From Strongylocentrotus purpuratus (lineage: Eukaryota; Echinodermata; Echinoidea; Camarodonta; Strongylocentrotidae): 64,000 nt of DNA. Numbering within the stretch: position 1 is the stretch's first letter; each line of letters opens with the position of its first letter. Below the pieces are notes generated by a model. The model made no database searches, had not been told where the DNA came from, and saw only the letters and a list, made by a program, of their open reading frames with translations. The stretch lies in NCBI RefSeq assembly GCF_000002235.5, contig NW_022145599.1:25690879-25754878 (forward strand), read 5' to 3'. This document shows positions 1 to 11,199 of this stretch, piece by piece. A program made the position numbers and the translations under genes.

Positions 1-149
1 GAATCAATCATTACCACTTTGCAACGGTGCCCAGCCAAGGGGGGGGGGGGGGGGAGTGATTTTCGTAAAACGCCATGAAGACTAGAACACAGTCACGAAC
101 CTATTTAACTATATTTGTGATACGGCAAGACATTTGTCAATGGTACGCA

Positions 150-985
150 GTCAAAGAAACAAGTGTTGATAGCATTTCGGTTGCCAAAGAGGCATACTAG
201 TAGACGAATCAGCGTCAAGAATATATCTGGGAACTATTATTTCCATTCGGTTTAAAGCACAAGCCACGTTCCAACGACGCACTGCAGAAGAGAGAAAAAA
301 AAATGTTTTGTTTTGTTTTCTGACAGCTAAATTAAACAATGAGCGTACAGAAAAACGCCAGGAATTCATTATCTCCTATCGGGATTAAGCTAAAGTCACT
401 TTTTTACGGGGCACAACCTGAGAAAAAAGTAGTTTGCATTTTGACAGCTTAAGAAACACAACGGCGAACCAATCAGCGTACGGAATACCGAAAGGAACTC
501 TTATATCTCCAGTCGGGATGAAGCTAAAATCACTCTTGAACAGCACGTAGTATTTAAGAGAAAAGTGTTTTTCGCATTTTGGCAGCTAAACGAGCAGAAC
601 AGCGAATCAAGTCGTTGTAAATAACACTTCAAGGAACGCACACAAACTCAAACGGGATAAGGCAAAACATATGATATGGCGCAAACATTGAAGGAGGAGA
701 GCGTCATTCGCATTTGGTGTAGCAAAAGAAGGAAAATAGTGAACCAATCAGCGTAAAGAAAACGTCCAAGAACATCATGTCTAATCGGGATTAAGCAAAA
801 CATATTTCAATAGTGGGCAGCGAAGGAGGAAAAAAAAGCGCATTTTGGCAGCTAAAGAAGCAAAATAGCGAACCAATCAGCGAACAGAAAACCGCCACGA
901 ACTGATATATATCTTTTCGGCGGAAGCAAGTTTTGAAACCATACACAAGTCCAGGACAGAAGTGATCTTCGCATTCACATCACAT
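150..985 (+). repeat. Promoter-side array of ~135-bp repeats with CCAAT boxes
   Basis: About six degenerate units of roughly 130-140 bases lie head to tail upstream of receptor copy 1. Each has a core like 'cattttggcagctaaa', then a 'gaaccaatcagcg'-like motif, then 'cgggattaagc'. Clear CCAAT-type motifs lie near 470, 740 and 868, with decayed forms near 205 and 605. The motif resembles the NF-Y consensus. The last unit ends just before the TATA-like box. Two units of the same repeat precede receptor copy 2 (about 14960-15230). A promoter role is inferred from position and motif only. Confidence 0.6.
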
Positions 986-994
986 TTATATATT
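985..994 (+). promoter_or_regulatory. TATA-like box of receptor copy 1
   Basis: The sequence 'tttatatatt' lies about 52 bases before the start codon at 1046, directly after the CCAAT repeats. The equivalent 'tttatatcac' is found near 15237 before copy 2. A start of transcription near 1015-1025 would fit, giving a very short 5' UTR. This is inferred from spacing and conservation between the copies. Confidence 0.4.
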
Positions 995-1045
995 AACACC
1001 AGGTATTGCTATAGTTGATGTGGACCTAAACGAAGAACACTGAAA

Positions 1046-1100
1046 ATGCGTCTTCAGATGATATTTTATGTCTTTCTGTTTCACATTCTTCTACATCAAG
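1046..1100 (+). CDS. Receptor copy 1, exon 1: signal peptide
   Basis: Eighteen codons plus one base starting at an ATG, encoding a short basic start (M-R-L) followed by a hydrophobic run rich in Phe, Ile and Leu, typical of a secretory signal peptide. It ends in phase 1 before 'gtaagg'. Exon 1 of copy 2 (15295-15349) has the same length and phase and a similar sequence, which supports this start. Confidence 0.65.
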
Positions 1101-4100
1101 GTAAGGGGACATTTGAAAACCATTGACGGCGATTTAATAACACTGTCACGATAATTTTTCTTTTTGTATCTCTTAATTTTCTTCGAACATGCCTTGTTTT
1201 CGTGTCTTTCTGTTTTAAATTACATTACTTCTACATGTAGGTAAGACAGCATTTTTGAAAGGATAATTGATAATATCAAAAAAACAACCTTTTTTTTTAA
1301 AAACTCTTATCAACTTCAAAAGATCTTCAGTCACCTCACGATTAGCAATGTATTTATGTATTCATCAGTTTTTGAGGCAACACCTTTATCATACTCCTTT
1401 TCCCTCCCGAATTCCGATCTATTTCGTTTTGACAATTGGTAAAATTTTAAACGTAAGCCTTATCAATAAGGCACAGTGATCCTACGACAATCGAGGATCT
1501 GATTAGTCTTGTGATTAATAAAATGATTTCTAGATTCCTTGTAACAGGAAAAGCTAAATCGGCTAGGAATCGTAGAGACAGCAGACCCGTCTACGATTTG
1601 AGGCCTATTCGGTTTTAATTCTGATAATTTGTTGCACTAGGATTCCGGTCGTTCGTGTTTTTATCATCATTCATAAACTAAATCGGGAAAATGATGTTTG
1701 TTTAGATTTCCATGTTTAATGTTACTGGCATTTGTTCGGAAATCGGATCGCAGTCGGATCGTGTAGTGTGCGTAAGTACTATGTTTCGGAAACCTGGGTC
1801 TGAACATATTTTACTGATAACTGTATTATTATTACCATGAGTTATGTTAGGATTGTAATCTATCAATAAAAGTCAAGTAACTGTAATAACTTTATAACAT
1901 GACTTTAGACGATCTCAGCAGAAATTTGAGAACAGAAAAGAGGAAGAAGTAGCTGAGGTTAAACTTTGATCTTGAGAGTAAACCTACATATAGCATGTGT
2001 ATGTTGTAATGACAGTTACTAAAGAAAGGAATTGTTATTTTATACAGTGCTTTTCCAGTTTTCATTAACTGCTTAAAGCGAGTTTCGGTTGTTATTATTA
2101 CCGCAGTTATAATATGTCTGCGGCACAGAATGAAGCGCTCAAGCATACAAGGTATTCATTTACACCTGGATAAAGAGTAGCAAATGTAAATTAATATCTT
2201 TACCAATGGACGTTTATGATGGGTATGGATTATTATCATCAATCTTATGAGTAAAAGTCAAGAAAATTAACCACTTTGCGACCGTAGTGCAAAAAACGTA
2301 TACACCACAAGTTTATATTCCTACTTACGAGAGCCTATTTTGTCCATTTATTTGCCCATATTTTAGAAATTACACAACTTTTTGTCAAGACATCCTCACC
2401 TCTATAAGTTTCCACGTAATAATATTCTCCATTTGTTTTTCTTTTCTTTGTTAAAATTAAACCCAATACAGGGTATAATGCAACCAATAAAGGGTCAAGT
2501 GTACCCAATTCTGGGTAAATTTCAGCTCAATATTCGGTTAATGTACCCAATGTTGGGTAAAATGTACCAATTGCTGGATAAAATGTAACCAATAAAGGGT
2601 AAAATGAACCTAATTCTGGGTAATATTAAACTCATTACTGGGGAAAATGTAGCCAATATTGCGTACATTAAACCCGATGCAAGGTAAAACTCATCTAATA
2701 TTAGGTAAAATGTACCTAATGGTGTGTATTACCCAACAAAATTATGAACGCCCCCCCCCTCCTCTTTTTTTTAAATCCAAAATTTGTAAAATACTACATA
2801 CATCTTTTTGTTTATTAATGGGCATAGCAATTAGAACTCTTTCGTTTAATATTACTCGGACATGTCAGGTCTATAAGTGTTCGCTGATATCTGTTGATGG
2901 CATAAATGGTTTACTGCATTTTAAAGTGATGAAAATGTACCATTTGTTATACTTGCGATGCCTATACTAGTCAATCTACAAGAAATTTATATCGGATTCC
3001 GACCACTAAAATATAACTTGAAACCAAGTTCATTTCATATATTTTAGATTTAATTTACAAAATATTACCAAACAAGTAGCTCGATTTCAGTGGGATTAGC
3101 TAAAGAAGGTAGAGTGCATGAAAACATTCAGAAGTTTTGAAAATTCATATCAAATGCATTCTGGCCTTACACCAGCCAACAATATTAATTTTGTTTTGTA
3201 ACCCACGTCAAATCGGTATCAGAGTCTCATTTCAAATTAAAATATCACAGATTATACGTTTTTTTTTTAAAGATATATGTTGTTTTACGACAAATTGCCT
3301 TTAATAGAAACGTCGCAGTAGCCTCTTTTCCTCATCACCTTCCCTCCTGTGATGTTTACGTGCTTTTAAGGGGAATTAATTCTTGGAGAACGTTTTCTTT
3401 GGTGGAAGCAGAAAAATCAAAAATTAAGATATGTGAAAATCGCATGCAAATTTCGAAGAAAACTTTAGAAAGTTCCAAATGATATGGATGTAATTCAGAA
3501 AACAATTATGGCCAGTGCGGTCATTATTTGGAACAAAATAATTTCCACAGATTGGCCATTTATTATTTCTCACGTAACACAGAAATTAATTTCGCGAAAG
3601 ATCATATACATGCTTGAAATGAAACGCACTTTCCGGGGGAGGGGAATGCAGCAAAGAGATTTTAGGTAAGTCTCACAATAAAACTAAAGCTTTCACTTGA
3701 CACGGGAACAATCAGACAAGCAAATCAAAAAACAAGCTCGAGAAAAATTAAATTAAAAGATTTTTTTTTTTACTAATATGAAGATCTACGAAAAGTTATA
3801 AAAAATAACTATATACTAGAAAAATTGGATACTTGGTTTTGCATTGATGATGTCTCGGTGGCGTGCTCTCTGTTTATCATTTGCTTTGTGTAATACTTTC
3901 CCTTGTTATCTCCCAAGAAATGTTATTTCCTCATGCATGCTTTTGCTTGGGTTGAAAGATCTGAAAGTCGTTAATCCGTACACGCACCTAAGATAACTAT
4001 TGATAACAAAGCCTTTCTTATCTGAAATGAATTGAGACTATTTCCAAAATACATGCATTGAACATTTGTAGTCAATCATTATGTACATAACTGTTATTAA

Positions 4101-6741
4101 AATATCATATTTAGGATTTTAAAGGAAAATGATTCGCTCTATATATCTGTATACATGCAGAAAATGAATATGAATGTAACTTATGTACAGTTATGTGAAA
4201 ATCAGATACTTGGGGAAAGTGGGAATCTTATAAACAGTATTTTAAAATTAAAAAAAAAAAAAAAAAAATTGGGGAATAGTGAGAAATGACGTCACAAACT
4301 TATTATTTTAAACAAACCCCTTAAAAAAAATAAATTACCTAATTTAATCCACATTTTGTCTAAATGAAATTCTGTTTCCTTTAAAAACAAGATATTTATG
4401 GATCGGACTTGTCTTTTCAGATTTAAAACTCCCATTAGAAATATGCAAGCCCTAAAAAACGATATTTTTTTGCCCTTCTACAATGTTTTAGATTTTCACC
4501 TTGCAAATCTCTGCAACTACCATTAAACATGCTCAGGTTTCCTTCCAAATATGCACTGCATATTTGGAAGGAAACCTGAGCATGACCAGGCTAATTTATG
4601 ATAAGACAGTAGCGGATCCAGATGGGTACCGAATCAGCCGCCCCCCCCCCTTCGCGTCATAAAAGGGGAGGGGGGGGGGAGAGCGAGGGAAGAAAAGGTA
4701 TTAAAAAATAGAGGTAAAAGAGAAGAAGAAAGGAATAGGAGAGCATGAGTAAAGAAAGAAATAAAAAAAGAAGAAAAAAAAACGCTATCCTTATAAAAAA
4801 AGGGGCTGTGTGAATGTCAAGAAAAAATTGTCGAATTACAATTTCTATCGCTCATGGCGGCCATCTTATAGTTTCTAAATTGCTGAAAACTCAAGAGGTT
4901 CCTGGGGCTCCACCCCTGACCCTCGCTAAAGGCTCTGCCTTTGCATCCCGCCATGGACCCTAGTGCGGGACCCCTGGACCTCATCCGTAAAAATAAAAAT
5001 GATTCCCAATACAAACTTTTTGTTATATAAAATTGTTCTTAGGAGAGAGTGTATGTGTGATAGTAATTAAATTGATTTCCAACGCACCTAAGTCATAGGG
5101 TAAGTGCAACATTCAAGGGGTAGCGAAGAACTTCTTTCTCTCAAGACGGCTTTCTTGTAGGTTCTGAATGGCTAAATACTCGAGAACATCCGGGAGCTTT
5201 TTGCAAAATCCCGGACCCGCCGTTGTGAGGTGTGATAAAATCTGCCAAAATATCATTACCGTGAGAATAATATATTAATTCATTTACATAAATAATAATA
5301 CAATATTTATAAAGCGCATAATAAAGATAAATTTCTCTATGCGCTGTCAAGCATATATAATCACATAAAACGAATCAACACAGAGAAATATACAAATCTT
5401 ATACTTCTAAAATGACTAACTTAACATAGTAAATAACATAATAAAGAGATAGCTAATATGGTCAAAACAAAGAACGTAAGTACATATACATATATATAAA
5501 CAAAAATCTGACATTTTGATTACTGGAATGATCTCCTTCATCCGTAGATTTCCCGCGAAAATATGAAAATATTCACTCTTTGGAAATCCTTTATATTATT
5601 TTTATGCATATATTTATTATTTCTCTCACTTTGTTTTATTTCTTTGATCCTATAAATCTTCAAGATCATCGGAATAGCGTGATGTTCAATCATTCCGAAT
5701 CCAATTCATATAAAAAGAGATGAAGCCAGTAGATGAATATTATCACTGAATGTCGGATCACAATATAAATCAATCTGAAACCCGCTTAAATCACATAAGT
5801 CCAAAATCAGTCATCTAGTATTACATCATGTATTTCTTTTTTTAGCCATAGCACGCAGGCCGAAACAATCAGATCTTAGAAAGTTAACGGAATCAGGAAC
5901 CGACATTACTCGACATCCGTCTTTTATATAGTATAGTAAAAGCAATTCGGAAACCTAATTTTATGGAAACCACTTCAATGAATTACGATTATCAATCACC
6001 TTCTTGGCCACGTCCATGTAAAATATAAAGTCATAACAGGTAGTTTGAACAAATTTAAAAATACCAGAAAAAATTCGCCCAGACCAGTATGTTTCAGATC
6101 GTTTTATAAATAAATCATTCAGTTCGATTTCTGCCTACACATGTCAATGAGATAAAATAAGAACATGACAGTTTCTTACTAGTCAGTTTAATTTTGATAT
6201 GTCATTCGGTTTTGGAAATACATGAAGTGTTAATCGTAATGTTAATAGAAGACGACAAAATAATTGCAAACTTTGTATATTCACCCGGTCGGTGTATCGG
6301 AAGGAAGTGAAACATTCTAAGTCTTCAAAAATATTGCTTTGACACGATCGCGCTTATATTTTAGAAAAGTCTGTCTAAAGCATTTTCAATAGTCTTGTGC
6401 GTCACTTAATATGGGATGTACGATAGAAAATTGGCATTGCCCTTGAGTCGATATTTTGAAAACAGTTGCGATTGTGGTTCGTTGTGTTTGATTGGGCTTT
6501 TTTGACTGCCCCTGGTAAACAAACTAAGAAGATCAATACCTACCCGACACTTGACAGAAACCGCCATTGGGTCACTTTCGATAGTAACTGCGTTTACACT
6601 CAGCCTTTGCTGCATACAATAAACAAAAATCATTTGCAGTTATTTCTAACCTATCGTTGCAGGTACAGTTGTGAATATGACGATATCCGAACGTCAGGCG
6701 GACAACCCCCCCCCCCCCCCCCCCAAAAAAAAAAAAAAAAA

Positions 6742-6776
<35 letters not shown>

Positions 6777-6883
6777 ATTTAAAAAAAATAAAAAATAAAA
6801 AAATTGTACCAGAATGTAAATGCCGTATGACATGAATGTATACAAATTCACCATCATCATCGTAATCATCATTATCACCATCG

Positions 6884-6914
<31 letters not shown>

Positions 6915-8381
6915 TTTCTTATCGTAGACGTAGAGTGTCCTTACCGGTGTCGCGAGACCGACATATGCTTACTCGATAGACATCGATGCGACGGATGGTA
7001 TGACTGCCCTCAACGCGATGATGAAGACAATTGCAGTAAGTCGAACGCCCCTCCTCCTTTCATCGAACCGTCCTCATTTATGAATTAAGTAGATTGAATT
7101 TTAGAATTGCATTATTGTGATTCCGTAATCGTGGAAGTGTTGTGGTGCAGTGCTTTGGCTCCCAATCCAAGGGTTAAAGGTTCGAATCTCAGCCGTCTTT
7201 TGCAAGACACTTATCCACATTTGCCACTATCCACCCAGGGTACTTCGCAATTGCTGGGGCAATAATCATCGCAGGGGTCTCAGGGAAAACAGCTGATGAT
7301 AATAGGCTTCTCTGTTTGAAAATGTTTAAAATATATATAAATGAAAAGAGGGTGAACTTAAAGTTTCTAATTCAGAAGAGATAAATGTAAAAGAGTGCAG
7401 TCAACTCTTGCATTGAATCTATGACAAGCAATAGTAAGAGTCGATTTTATACTTTGTGAGCCCTAGGGGAAATTTCGTTGTACAAAAGAACTAGATTATT
7501 ATCAATATCATTATTTTATTTCTTTTTTATTTGCAAGTATTTTCATAGTTCAATTGAAGGTAATTTTCTCAAAGAGCAGATTAGGCCTTTTTAAGTGTAT
7601 TAATGGTTTTGTGCTCTAACCACTACGATATTATAAAGTAGGGTAATTTTAGTGTGCATATGATTGTTATTTGATTCTATAATGGTTTTGTGGTCTCTCA
7701 AAAAGAAATTGTAAAATGCCCAGATGGATACGTGTGCGGTGAAGCCCCCTTCAATGAAAAGGACAATCCAACGAACTTTTGTGAGGAACGTGACTGGCAG
7801 CCATTTTGGGTAAACGCCACAAAAGCCTGGAAGAAGGACAACATTGAGAGCACGGCCAAGAAGGCTGTCATACTGTAAGACTAATTGTGTTTTCAATCAA
7901 ATATCAACAGTGGTTTAGTTTTCACCCGATACAATCTGACCGCTGTGTGGTTTATTTAATTCTTCTAAATGTTTTTTTCTCTCTCTCTCTATCTCTACCT
8001 CATGTCACACACGCGCGCTCGAGCCTTCGCTCACACGCACGATACACACTGTCCCTTTTCTATGTTGGTTCTGTCTCTCTCTCCTATTTCTCTCTGGCGC
8101 TTCCTTTTCTATAATTAATATACACTTTGTTTTCTCTATCTTTTTCTTTCATTCTATATGTTGCTTCTCCTCTCTCCCTTTCTCAAGTTAATTTGTGGCA
8201 GTGACGAATCCAGGGGGGGGGGGGGGGCGGCGGCCCGCCCCCTGAGAAAAAAAAACGTGCAAAAACACGTAAATTTAACCTTTTTGGGGGAGATGGGCCC
8301 CCTGGCGCTCAAGGGCGGGGGGGGGGGGGGGGGGTGCAATTTTTCATATTTTCGGGGGCCAAAAAAAAAAACGTGATCACT

Positions 8382-8413
<32 letters not shown>

Positions 8414-10924
8414 ACTGAGCGAATTTTCGGGTGCAAAAAAAAAAAATGGGCCCCCTCCCCTAAGAAATCCTGGATCCGCGCCTGATTTGTTGATATATTA
8501 GTATCTTTCTTTCGTTCCTCCTTTATTGACTTCCTGGTTTTAAAGAGGGTATGCTAAAGAGAACTACATTCCTTTCTGTTTAGCGCACTTGTGCACTTTG
8601 TCTTTGTAATTGTGTGCACTGCAGATTATAATTATTTTTAGTTCTTTTTTTTTTATTTTTTTTATTCATATCCGTTTCATTATGAACATAAACTAATCAT
8701 ATACATATACATTTAATAATAACATAAAACAATGTAATAAGATTAGAAAAAAGGCAGAATAGAAATATGGAAGAACTGAAAATGATAACTGAACATTGTT
8801 GACCTAAAATGTGACAGGAGTGGCATGCTAAAGAAGCAATGCTTGTATGGTGCAAGCCCTGACAACTTAGTTACGTAGTACTAGAAGAGAGTTTTGGTCG
8901 AAATAGTAATAACACTATAAGAGAGAAAGAGGGGGGGGGGGTGGTGGGATTGTAGAGTGAGAGACTGGAACGTGAAGATCGTGGTTATGAATGAATATTG
9001 GATCGTTCGGTATGTGTTCAAAATACCTTTTTTTCTGTCGGTATCATTTCTTAGGCTGACGCCTCGTTGAATAAAACGTTAATCTTTTAACTCACGAAAA
9101 TATTCGCACTATTGAACTCATAACCATTATTTATTAATTCTGTATACTTTTTCTTGGGAAAATAGCAAATATAAAATATAAAGTGTCATTCTTTCTTGCT
9201 CACAACCTTTAGAAACATGATGATTTCCATATTTGAGCAACAAGGTGCCCGAATAGCCTTCATTTTGACAGCGACATGCCCGAATTTATATTATATATTT
9301 TCTATCGAAATTAGACTTTTACTATGCTTGTTCGCTTCACTCACTCGCAACATCTAGATATAGGATAACTCCGGGTAACGAGATGCCCAAATATCCTCAT
9401 ATTTGTGCATCGAGGTAACTCAGTGCAAAGAATGATTTTCGTATTTATGTATTCGACAGCGAGGTGCCCCCGCACACCTAATTTTAAATTGAATGGGGCA
9501 CCCATCGAATCGCCAAAAAATTGTGTGAGCGAGGAAGGGATGAAGAAAATGGGAAAATAACGTGAGATTATATGAGGAGATAGATTGGTGAAACAAAATC
9601 TCTTCAAATGTTATATTTTTAAATGAATCAGTGAGTTCAACGTGGGGACAACATTTTAAATTAAATTTGTTGAACGAGGTGCATTAAAAGATTATCGAAA
9701 AATGCTTTGGGGTCGTCAGATCTGCATTCTTGATGAAGTGTATAGCAGAGGAGAAAAGGAAATGGAGATAGGAGATGGCCACATAACTCTTTGGGAATTT
9801 TGATGAAGAAATAACTTTTCAGAGATGGAGAGAGAGAGAGAGAGTAACGTGTATTTGTTCTCGCTCGCTTGAAAAATCTAGAAACGAGATAGATTCAGGC
9901 AGCAAGGTCCACTCACCACCGGGAATCGATTTGACAATTATCGTAATTCAATGATTTTTTATTTATGCAATTGAACGATTTCGCATGTATGCATGACCTT
10001 TGCACACTTTTTGTTATTTGTTATTTTTGTTGTTGGCTCAATCCTTCTTCGAATTGTTCTAGTAATACTCCTGATAATATCATCAAGGTCATCTAACATG
10101 GTGAAATTACATTAGTTACTTTCGACACTTCAACTCCACTCCCACCATCGAAAGCTAATTTTAGGGAAAGTGAATGTGAAAAGAAGATTAAACGATATCC
10201 CTACACAATTTTGAGAATAAATGTCTTGCAAATTGCTATTATATCCATCTCGTAAGACTGGTGACACCCCATCTTCAACCACCTGCCAAATGAAACCAGT
10301 GCGCCCCCCTACCCCCTCGATAACATTGGTTGAACCCACAATACGCTTCTGTGGGGTTAAACACCCCCAAAATACCGTATACCTACCTGCATGTACCCAC
10401 CTTTCCCCTGTACACAATTGCATACACTCATCTAACCTCACGCACACCCACTCCGCCCCACACATATCAATGCACACATTACATTCAAGCAATATGAGGT
10501 CATAAACTACTTCTAAATAATATAGTTAAATTATATGATTGTCATCTCACTTGAGACTCTAACTTCGACTATTATAGTTGATAAATTACAATATTTTCAC
10601 CCCGTTGCCTTTAAACAAAAATTAGAGTTTTGTATATTGATTTTTTTTATTATTAAATTTAATTATTATATCCGTGTTCTTTTGTATTTTCTATTAAAAA
10701 CATATGAAACTATTATTCAGCAAATAAAACGATTAAACACGTTCAAATGCATTAAAAACAAGAGTGGTAGATGTTAGTACCGTGTCATATAAAAATTATA
10801 AAGTTGTGTATAACGGGAATAACCGTTTTGCATTGCACATCACTTTCTTTTGTAGCAATATGAAAGGCATTCCTCTGACTTTAGAAGTGGGATCGTTTAA
10901 AGGACTGCATAATATCAACAATTT
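1046..10924 (+). CDS. Receptor copy 1: LDLa-LRR receptor, 5' part only (4 exons)
   Basis: This is the 5' half of a cell-surface receptor, paralogous to the fuller copy at 15295. Visible exons are 1046-1100 (signal peptide), 6928-7035 (LDLa module), 7706-7874 (Cys-containing linker) and 10856-10924 (one LRR). All junctions have AG/GT and matching phases (1, 1, 2), so the exons join into one open frame. Relative to copy 2 it lacks the two CUB exons and the first LDLa exon: the intron around 5020-6280 has no homologue of them. No LRR exon follows 10924 before copy 2 begins. LDLa followed by single-exon LRRs is typical of relaxin-receptor/GRL101-like GPCRs, but no seven-helix exon is present. It may be a truncated pseudogene, or an alternative 5' end that splices into the LRR exons of copy 2. 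Exon identity is strong; functionality is uncertain. Confidence 0.6.
2455..2750 (+). repeat. Intron 1 array of 'ACCCAAT..TGGGTAAAATG' repeats (copy 1)
   Basis: Roughly a dozen degenerate ~22-base units, each carrying a small dyad such as 'tacccaatgttgggta' followed by 'aaatg'. The array lies in intron 1 and has a longer homologue in copy 2 (16828-17200), so it predates the duplication. Short ORFs read through it are artefacts. Confidence 0.75.
4528..4584. repeat. Perfect 28-bp-arm hairpin
   Basis: Two exact 28-base inverted arms ('catgctcaggtttccttcc' and onward) around a single central base. It lies in intron 1 of copy 1 and was not seen at the matching place in copy 2 (about 19270). The perfect match suggests a recent origin, either a tiny foldback element or a replication-slip palindrome. 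Confidence 0.85.
4620..6280. other. Intronic stretch of copy 1 without exons
   Basis: Homology to copy 2 stops near 5020, and where copy 2 has its CUB and first LDLa exons nothing similar is found. The stretch holds C- and G-runs (4640-4680), a purine-rich block (4680-4790), a repeat-like GC-richer piece (4845-4985), a second related piece (5140-5235), and a scrap of the 'ttataaagcgcataa' dispersed repeat at about 5285-5350. No coding exon was recognised. Confidence 0.6.
6707..6914. repeat. Homopolymer and microsatellite block beside the LDLa exon (copy 1)
   Basis: A run of about 18 C is followed by about 19 A, then (TAAA)n, and after a short gap an (ATC)n tract at 6850-6914 that ends just before the acceptor of the LDLa exon at 6928. 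Copy 2 has a similar but different arrangement at 26134-26310. Confidence 0.9.
6928..7035 (+). CDS. Receptor copy 1: LDL-receptor class A module exon
   Basis: A 108-base symmetric phase 1-1 exon between 'cgtag' and 'gtaagt'. It encodes one LDLa module with six cysteines and the acidic calcium-binding end: C-P-Y-R-C, then R-C-D-G-W-Y-D-C and D-D-E-D-N-C. It differs from the copy 2 exon at a few residues only. Because exon 1 also ends in phase 1, direct splicing from exon 1 keeps the frame. Confidence 0.85.
7120..7325 (+). mobile_element. tRNA-derived SINE-like element (copy 1 intron)
   Basis: A 'tggtgcagtg' A-box-like motif near 7145 is followed about 40 bases later by 'ggttcgaatc', a canonical B box, then a unique body ending in 'gggcttctctg'-like sequence. 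This is the layout of a tRNA-derived SINE. The homologous insertion in copy 2 (26535-26755) has lost the B box but keeps an (ATT)n tail. The insertion therefore predates the tandem duplication. Confidence 0.7.
7706..7874 (+). CDS. Receptor copy 1: Cys-containing linker exon
   Basis: A 169-base exon (phase 1 in, phase 2 out), nearly identical to 27427-27595. It encodes about 56 residues with three cysteines (K-C-P-D-G-Y-V-C and N-F-C-E-E) between the LDLa module and the first LRR. An N-glycosylation site (N-A-T) is visible. Its strong conservation against diverged flanking introns argues for purifying selection or a recent duplication. I assign no named domain; it may act as an LRR N-terminal cap. 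Confidence 0.75.
8197..8484. mobile_element. MITE with G/C homopolymers, inserted in copy 1 only
   Basis: A 288-base insertion flanked by 6-base direct repeats 'atttgt' (8191-8196 and 8485-8490). The ends are imperfect inverted repeats: 'cagtgacgaatccagg' on the left against the complement of 'cctggatccgcgcctg' on the right. The body contains long G runs, a run of 31 C (8383-8413) and poly-A tracts. Copy 2 lacks it at the equivalent place (about 27925), so it inserted after the duplication. Confidence 0.75.
10856..10924 (+). CDS. Receptor copy 1: first LRR exon
   Basis: A 69-base phase 2-2 exon between 'ttttgtag' and 'gtaagt', encoding one leucine-rich repeat with the pattern I-P-L-x-L-x-x-x-x-F-K-G-L. 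Single-exon LRRs with phase 2 borders are known from the glycoprotein-hormone/relaxin receptor class. The copy 2 homologue is 34536-34604. It is the last exon of copy 1 I can see. Confidence 0.8.
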
Positions 10925-10959
10925 GTAAGTGACTTTATCATCTCAAGGTGACCTAGAGG

Positions 10960-11066
10960 AATGGGCGTAAATCCTTACGTAATACCTATTGTTCAGGAGG
11001 GGGGGGGGGTGATCTATTCATTCATCCCCCTGAACAATAGGTATTACGTAAGGATTTACGCCCATG
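10960..11066. mobile_element. Tiny foldback MITE with empty site in paralogue
   Basis: About 105 bases made of two inverted arms of about 37 bases ('atgggcgtaaatccttacgt' and onward) around a short G/C-rich loop. It is bounded by the 8-base direct repeat 'cctagagg' (10952-10959 and 11067-11074). The copy 2 sequence at about 34630 has a single uninterrupted 'cctagagg', an empty target site. An 8-base duplication fits hAT-like mobilisation. The family is not identified. Confidence 0.85.
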
Positions 11067-11199
11067 CCTAGAGGTGTTGTTGGATTGGTTGTAGAGGTTT
11101 GCTCGTAGCATGTGAGCGCCCATTTAAAGGCTACTGACTAGAATGCTCTCAAGGGGAATGGTCTTTATAATGTGCGGAATAATAGTTAAAGATATGGAC

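Noticed and set aside
7600..7896. 98-codon minus-strand ORF (and its twin at 27345-27620)
   Set aside because: It is the antisense shadow of the conserved linker exon; phase and domain evidence support the plus strand.
10130..10505. Overlapping ORFs of 94 and 120 codons
   Set aside because: They lie in intron sequence shared with copy 2 (about 32240-34215), where the frames are not conserved.
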